From contig CAVTCJ010000020.1 in the NCBI GenBank assembly GCA_963733145.1, positions 35,088-99,087 of the forward strand: 64,000 nucleotides of DNA. The letters are read 5' to 3'. Each line of letters starts with the position of its first letter. Positions within the stretch are counted from its first letter, which is position 1. Position numbers and translations under genes: made by a program. Source of the DNA: JAHIKV01 sp963733145. Its GTDB lineage: Bacteria > Planctomycetota > Planctomycetia > Pirellulales > Thermoguttaceae. Positions 60,112 to 64,000 of the stretch are shown piece after piece. The notes beneath the pieces are model-generated. The model was not told the DNA's origin, made no database searches, and saw nothing but the letters and a program-made list of their open reading frames with translations.

Positions 60112-60770
60112 ATGAAACTGGTAGCGTATTATCGCGTGTCAACGAAGCGGCAAGGCCGGTCGGGGCTTGGCTTGGCCGCGCAGCAATCGGCCGTCCAAGC
60201 GTATGCCGATGGGCGGGGCAACGTGATTGCCGAATACACGGAGGTGGAAACGGGCAAGAAGGCCGATAGGCCGAAACTACGGGAAGCCTTGGCACATGCC
60301 CGCAAGGCAAGGGCGAAACTTGTGATTGCCAAGCTAGATCGGCTTGGCCGCAACGTGGCATTTATCAGCGGGTTAATGGAATCGGGGGTGCCGTTTGATT
60401 GTGCCGATAGGCCGGGTGCCGATCCGTTCCGGTTGCACATTGAAGCGGCTATTGCGGAAGAGGAGGCACGCAAGATAAGCCAACGGACACGGGAAGCCTT
60501 GCGGGCAGCAAAACGGCGGGGCGTGTTGCTGGGGGCTTCCCGGCCGGAATGCCGCAATCTGACAGACAAAGCCCGTCGGCGCGGCGCTAAGGCTACGCAA
60601 GCAATGGCAAGGGCCTACTATGCCGACGTGATTGCCCACGATTCGGGAATCGACGGGAAGCGGGGGCCACGTTGGAAGCCATCGCAACGGAGTTGAACGC
60701 GGCGGGCAAGGTCACAACGCGGGGCTTGCCCTACACGGCCGTTGCGGTGCAACGGCTGTTGGCGCGATAA
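60112..60770 (+). CDS. Small serine recombinase (resolvase/invertase type; two +1 frameshifts)
   Basis: AAGGAGGTG precedes ATG 60112. The catalytic domain has VAYYRVSTKRQGRSGLGLAA with the active Ser of YRVST, then LVIAKLDRLGRNVAFISGLM, and EEEARKISQRTREALRAAK (E-helix). At 60640 and 60653 two +1 shifts only 13 bases apart restore IRES then REAGATLEAIATELNAAG and the helix-turn-helix end (TTRGLPYTAVAVQRLLAR, stop 60768-60770). Probably resolves or inverts DNA within the mobile element. Confidence 0.83.
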
Positions 60771-60785
60771 GACGACGGATAACGC

Positions 60786-60815
60786 GAAAAGGCCGGGTTT
60801 CTCCGGCCTTTTCCA
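60786..60815 (+). terminator. Intrinsic terminator after the resolvase gene
   Basis: GAAAAGGCCGG and CCGGCCTTTTC form an 11-bp stem around GTTTCT, ending in TTTTCC. Confidence 0.8.
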
Positions 60816-60873
60816 TGCGCGGAAGTCAAAATGGCGCGCCCTAACCGTGCGAAGAGAGGGCCACGACAGCGCA

Positions 60874-60905
60874 AAAGAAAAGCCCGATGCAATGACCGGG
60901 CTTGC
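60874..60905 (-). terminator. Intrinsic terminator for the minus-strand gene 60941-61228
   Basis: On the minus strand CAAGCCCGG pairs with the CGGGCTT that is followed by TTCTTTT, a short U-tract. It lies 36 bases beyond the stop. Confidence 0.7.
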
Positions 60906-60940
60906 GAAGTCAATCCGCGCGAATCAAGATGAATAATGGG

Positions 60941-61228
60941 CTAGCCCCCGTTGCCGGCGCAAGCGCGAACCGGCTTGCGGGTCGCCTTGACGGCCTTGCG
61001 GGGTTTGGGTTGGCGAACGAAGATGTAACCGCCGGAAACCTTGACCCCGAGTTTCCGCATGAGTGAAGCGTACTGCCCCTTCATCTTGTCCGCCAAGTCG
61101 GCGTCAATCCAGCCCTTGGACCCCCAGCAAATAGCCTCGATCAAACAGATGCGGTCGATCCACGGGACATCGTAAATATCGGCCAAACGGTTGAAGGCCG
61201 AAACGTCATACAAGGGTTGCTTCGCCAT
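60941..61228 (-). CDS. Small hypothetical protein of the integrative element
   Basis: 95 residues from ATG 61228 with GGAG a few bases upstream: AKQPLYDVSAFNRLADIYDV, ICLIEAICWGSKGWIDADLA, then a basic tail with KPRKAVKATRKPVRA. The basic tail suggests nucleic-acid binding. I recognise no family. It faces its own terminator and is likely a real gene. Confidence 0.65.
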   Translation of the reverse strand: MAKQPLYDVSAFNRLADIYDVPWIDRICLIEAICWGSKGWIDADLADKMKGQYASLMRKLGVKVSGGYIFVRQPKPRKAVKATRKPVRACAGNGG

Positions 61229-61619
61229 GATGCGTTGCTCCAGAGAAGTGGTGAAAAGTGGAAAGTGGAAAAGCCCGCTGTCAAGTCTCAATCGCAACCG
61301 GATACCCGGTTTATTCATAAACAGAAACAGTGTTGTCGTAAGTCGTTTGCAGAACTACTTTTGGAAACACGCCCCTCAAAGGCACTGTGTATTTTGCAAT
61401 ATCGGTAATTCACGATCTTTCAGCATCCCATGAATAATCCGGGTTTACAGGCTCCGCGCTTTCGAGGGCACCCATGCTTACCTTGCTTTGGCCCAAGAGT
61501 TCGGCACAAGAGCAGCGTAGCGAGCGTCCCCGGCAGTCTGGAGCCGGGGAATCCCGCCCCGTCGCGTTCTCCATCCGGCGGGGCGGGCACCTTCTTCCGC
61601 CCTGATACGGCCTACCGCC

Positions 61620-62141
61620 ATGCTGACACCCACGGAACAAGCCGTGCTCGACCTTCGGCGACAAGGCTGGAGTTGTGCGCGGATTGCCGAGCATCTCGGG
61701 ATAAGCCGCAATGCCGAGAAGTTTCGGGCGTGGCATGGCCGGCAGCGATTGGCAAGCGGCGACCCGCTGATACTGCCGGGGGCCTATTGCGTGTTCAAGT
61801 GCGCCGATTACATCGGCGTCTTGCCCCGGTGGTCTTTGTCCGATTGGCGCAATCGAGTATGGCGCGCACGAAAGCGGCTGCCTTGGTTCGCCAGATTGGA
61901 TCGGCGGCCCGAGATTGAAATCCTCCTTGGAGGCACTGTGCCGCTGACGAAACAAGAGGCTTCGATTGCAAGGCGACTGCTGGCCGGAAGGCGACAACCT
62001 GGCGTCTACAAGATCGACGCGAAGGGCCGCGTGATCGTCTACGGCGGCGAAAGAACGGCCAGCCGCGCGGAGGGCGTAAGCAGCATGGCGATTCACTACC
62101 GCCGCGAGCGCGGTCATTGTCACGGCTGCTACTGGTTCTGA
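61620..62141 (+). CDS. Helix-turn-helix protein of the integrative element
   Basis: 173 residues. The N-terminus (LTPTEQAVLDLRRQGWSCAR then IAEHLGIS) is a sigma-70 region 4/LuxR-like helix-turn-helix. The rest is basic and has a repeated Trp/Arg pattern (WSLSDWRNRVWRARKRL) and an end with HCHGCYWF. Possibly a regulator or excision factor; function not known. Confidence 0.65.
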   Translation: MLTPTEQAVLDLRRQGWSCARIAEHLGISRNAEKFRAWHGRQRLASGDPLILPGAYCVFKCADYIGVLPRWSLSDWRNRVWRARKRLPWFARLDRRPEIEILLGGTVPLTKQEASIARRLLAGRRQPGVYKIDAKGRVIVYGGERTASRAEGVSSMAIHYRRERGHCHGCYWF

Positions 62142-62200
62142 TTCCGCGCCGGATCGGCGCTGTATCGGCGCTGAATCCGCGCCGTGACCTTCTTGAACCC

Positions 62201-62244
62201 TGTACACCATCGGCAAGGACGCTGTGCACCATCGGCAAGGAATC
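62201..62244. repeat. Two tandem 22-bp units upstream of the recombinase operon
   Basis: TGTACACCATCGGCAAGGAC and TGTGCACCATCGGCAAGGAA are adjacent direct repeats, preceded by GGATCGGCGC/ATCGGCGC units. Could be binding sites for a regulator or recombinase. Confidence 0.5.
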
Positions 62245-62283
62245 TGCGCGTCGAGCAGGTTCCACCACCCTGAGATTGCACCC

Positions 62284-62493
62284 ATGACCGCTACCCCCTC
62301 CTCCGTAAATGCCTCGACCCTCCAGGAGATTGCCGTCCCCGCCGGGGCACCGCGTTGGATAACGCCCGAGCTTCTGGCCGATACCCTCCACGTCTGGCAG
62401 CCGTATTATGGGACCTTGACTCCTCAAGACGGCCTGAGCATCATATTGAATGTGAGCAACCTGTTCGATGTGCTTCGGAGGAGCAAGCCGTGA
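62284..62493 (+). CDS. Small conserved-looking protein preceding the large serine recombinase
   Basis: 69 residues: RWITPELLADTLHVWQPYYG, then LTPQDGLSIILNVSNLFDVL. The stop (TGA) overlaps the recombinase GTG by four bases, so the two are translated together. From memory similar short ORFs precede large serine recombinases in Planctomycetes, but I cannot verify that here. A possible accessory factor. Confidence 0.68.
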   Translation: MTATPSSVNASTLQEIAVPAGAPRWITPELLADTLHVWQPYYGTLTPQDGLSIILNVSNLFDVLRRSKP

Positions 62494-63980
62494 CGAAGAA
62501 ATACGTTGCACTGGCCCGCGTAAGTTCCCGCGAACAGCAGCGCGAAGGCTTTTCCCTCGATATTCAAGAGGATGCCTTGCGCCGCTATGCCGACCGTATG
62601 GGCGGTATCATCATCAAGCTGTTCCGCATTGCGGAAACCGCCACCAAGCAGGACGAGCGGCGGGCTTTCAAGGAGTTGCTGGCCTACGCCAAGCAACACG
62701 CCGAGGAATTGACCGGCCTGTTGTTCTACAAGGTGGACCGAGCGGCCCGTAACCTGTTCGACTACGTTGAATTGGAGCGGCTGGAATCCGAACACGGCTT
62801 GGAGTTTATTTCGGTTTCGCAGCCGACCGAAAACACCCCGGCCGGCAGGATGTAACGGCGAATGCTCGCCAGCATGGCGAGTTTCTACACGGAACAGCAA
62901 TCGCTTGACGTGAGAGAAGGGCTGGCCCGCCGGGTCATGGAAGGGTGGTTCGTCGGTCATGCCCCCTACGGATGCCGAAACGTCCGCATCGACGGCCGGG
63001 GCATCGTGGAAATCGACCCGGTAAACGGCCCGAAGGTCAAACGGATATTCGAGTTATTCGCCTACAACGGCCTGACGCTCGATATGCTAATTGAGCGGCT
63101 GGCGGCGGACGGCATCGTGTACCGCGACAGTACGCCCCAGTTCCCCCGAAGCACCTTGCACGCCATCTTGCATGACCGCGCCTATATCGGCGAAGTGGAG
63201 CACAAAGGGCAATGGTATCCCGGCAAGCACTCCCCGCTTGTGGACCGCGAGACTTGGGAACGGGTCCAAGCCTTGCTTGGCGGGCAGGTTTACCGGACCC
63301 ACGAATTGACCTACGGCAGCGACCTGATTACGTGCCAGTGTGGGCACAAGATCGTTGGGGAACGGAAAATCAAGCGGACCAAGGCCGGGGACCGCGATTA
63401 CAACTACTATCGGTGCTCCAACTACGCGAGCAAGGGGCATCCGCGTATCCGTTTGACTGAAGCCGACCTGGACAAGCAAGTCTTGGCCCTGTTCGCCAAG
63501 CTGCGGATTGAGGATGCCGAAGTCCGGGATTGGGTTCTGCGCGTATTGCGGGCGCGGACCCGTGAAGAGCAAGACTACACCGGCGAGCAACGGGCGGAAT
63601 TGCACCGCCAGCTTACGCTGATCCAGGGCCAGACCGACCAGCTTCTCAACCTCCGGCTTCTGGAGGAGATCGACGCCGATACGTTCGCCGCAAAGAGCAC
63701 CGAGCTACGCGACCGGGCCGCACGGCTCAAGCTGCAAGCCGAAGTGCTGAACCGTGGGCACAACGAAAACGCCGATATTGCCATCAAGGCGTTTGAACTT
63801 TCGCAAAGCCTTATGAGCAAGTGGCTTACGGCGGATTACGCGGCCAAACGGCAAATTCTCGAAATCGTCTGTTTGAACTGGCGTCTCGACGACGTAACTC
63901 TTTGCCCAGTAATGAGAAAGCCCTTCGACGTTCTCGCCGAAGGGCTTCTTTCTAAGGAAAGTCGGGGCGAGAGGATTTGA
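62490..63980 (+). CDS. Large serine recombinase, interrupted by one in-frame TAA, overlapping a tRNA gene
   Basis: The catalytic domain starts TKKYVALARVSSREQQREGF (active Ser in RVSS) and ends at TPAGRM; then a TAA at 62853-62855 and, in the same frame, RRMLASMASFYTEQQS continues, the normal next sequence of this family. The rest has the recombinase domain (YGCRNVRIDGRG, TLHAILHDRAYIGEVEHKG), a zinc-ribbon-like part (CQCGHKI, YRCSNY) and a coiled coil (VLALFAKLRIED to LRDRAARLKLQ). The last five codons and stop (63963-63980) lie inside the tRNA-Pro gene on the other strand. So it would need TAA readthrough, act as two chains (second ATG at 62862), or be recently inactivated or misread. Confidence 0.85.
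63917..63952 (+). terminator. Hairpin AAGCCCTTCG / CGAAGGGCTT within the recombinase 3' end
   Basis: AAAGCCCTTCGACGTTCTCG and CCGAAGGGCTTCTTT form a stem of ten bases followed by TTCTTTCT. It is inside the coding sequence, 30 bases before the stop, and may end transcription of the element before the tRNA. Confidence 0.6.
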
Positions 63981-64000
63981 ACCTCCGGCCTCTTGGTCCC
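63962..64000 (-). tRNA. tRNA-Pro, 3' half (continues past the window)
   Basis: On the minus strand GGGACCAAG (anticodon loop end and stem), AGGCC (variable), GGAGG-TTCAAAT-CCTCT (T arm) and CGCCCCG A (acceptor, discriminator) are all in place. Positions 35 and 36 of the loop are GG followed by G37, which is characteristic of tRNA-Pro (anticodon NGG). The CCA end is not encoded. It is the likely integration site of the element. Confidence 0.85.

Overview
The window looks like a GC-rich chromosome segment from a member of the Planctomycetota (Pirellulales-like). The evidence is family content: a giant modular surface protein with GEVED, SdrD_B-like and Ig-like modules, a UshA-like/multihaem cytochrome lipoprotein, a DUF1573 protein, an ExbB/ExbD set next to a membrane-anchored squalene-cyclase-like protein, and many large palindromic intergenic repeats. 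This assignment is inference from gene families; no rRNA is present.

Layout. 1-7749: a giant secreted multidomain protein (5' end outside the window) ending in a metzincin-type zinc motif. 7.75-8.6 kb: repeat and a transposase relic. 8.6-13.4 kb: alaS, a ParD-like/DUF2442 pair, ribBA. 13.4-19 kb: LptF/G-type permease, a Tyr-rich secreted protein, a diguanylate cyclase, a MacB-like ABC exporter. 19.8-24.6 kb: helical repeat protein, glnA, GH29 alpha-L-fucosidase. 24.68-26.22 kb: an IS701-type element with TTAG target duplication. 26.3-34.1 kb: multihaem lipoprotein, DUF1573, O-antigen-ligase-like plus WecA/TagO-like operon, a broken DUF4416 gene. 34.1-35.6 kb: two toxin-antitoxin-like pairs. 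35.7-38.9 kb: proS, then queF and queC (queuosine). 38.9-45 kb: two RHS genes with different C-terminal tips and candidate immunity genes. 45.1-54.4 kb: a minus-strand envelope cluster (ExbB, two ExbD, unknown membrane protein, cyclase-like toroid, TPR giant, VWA protein). 54.9-59.5 kb: BrnT/BrnA, then a BlaI-BlaR1-thioredoxin operon with a readable promoter and operator. 60-64 kb: an integrative element with two serine recombinases, the larger ending inside a tRNA-Pro gene at the window edge.

Two features run through the whole window. (1) Almost every intergenic gap carries a different palindromic repeat, and several repeats are also translated in frame inside genes (O-antigen ligase, ProRS, RHS, the TPR protein) or break one (DUF4416). 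(2) Many otherwise well-conserved genes, including essential alaS and proS, are split by single-base frameshifts. By eye I count about 22 of the +1 kind and 5 of the -1 kind. Consensus sequencing error is the simplest explanation, but the bias in direction is worth checking against reads. Coordinates of frameshifted genes below span the reconstructed gene.
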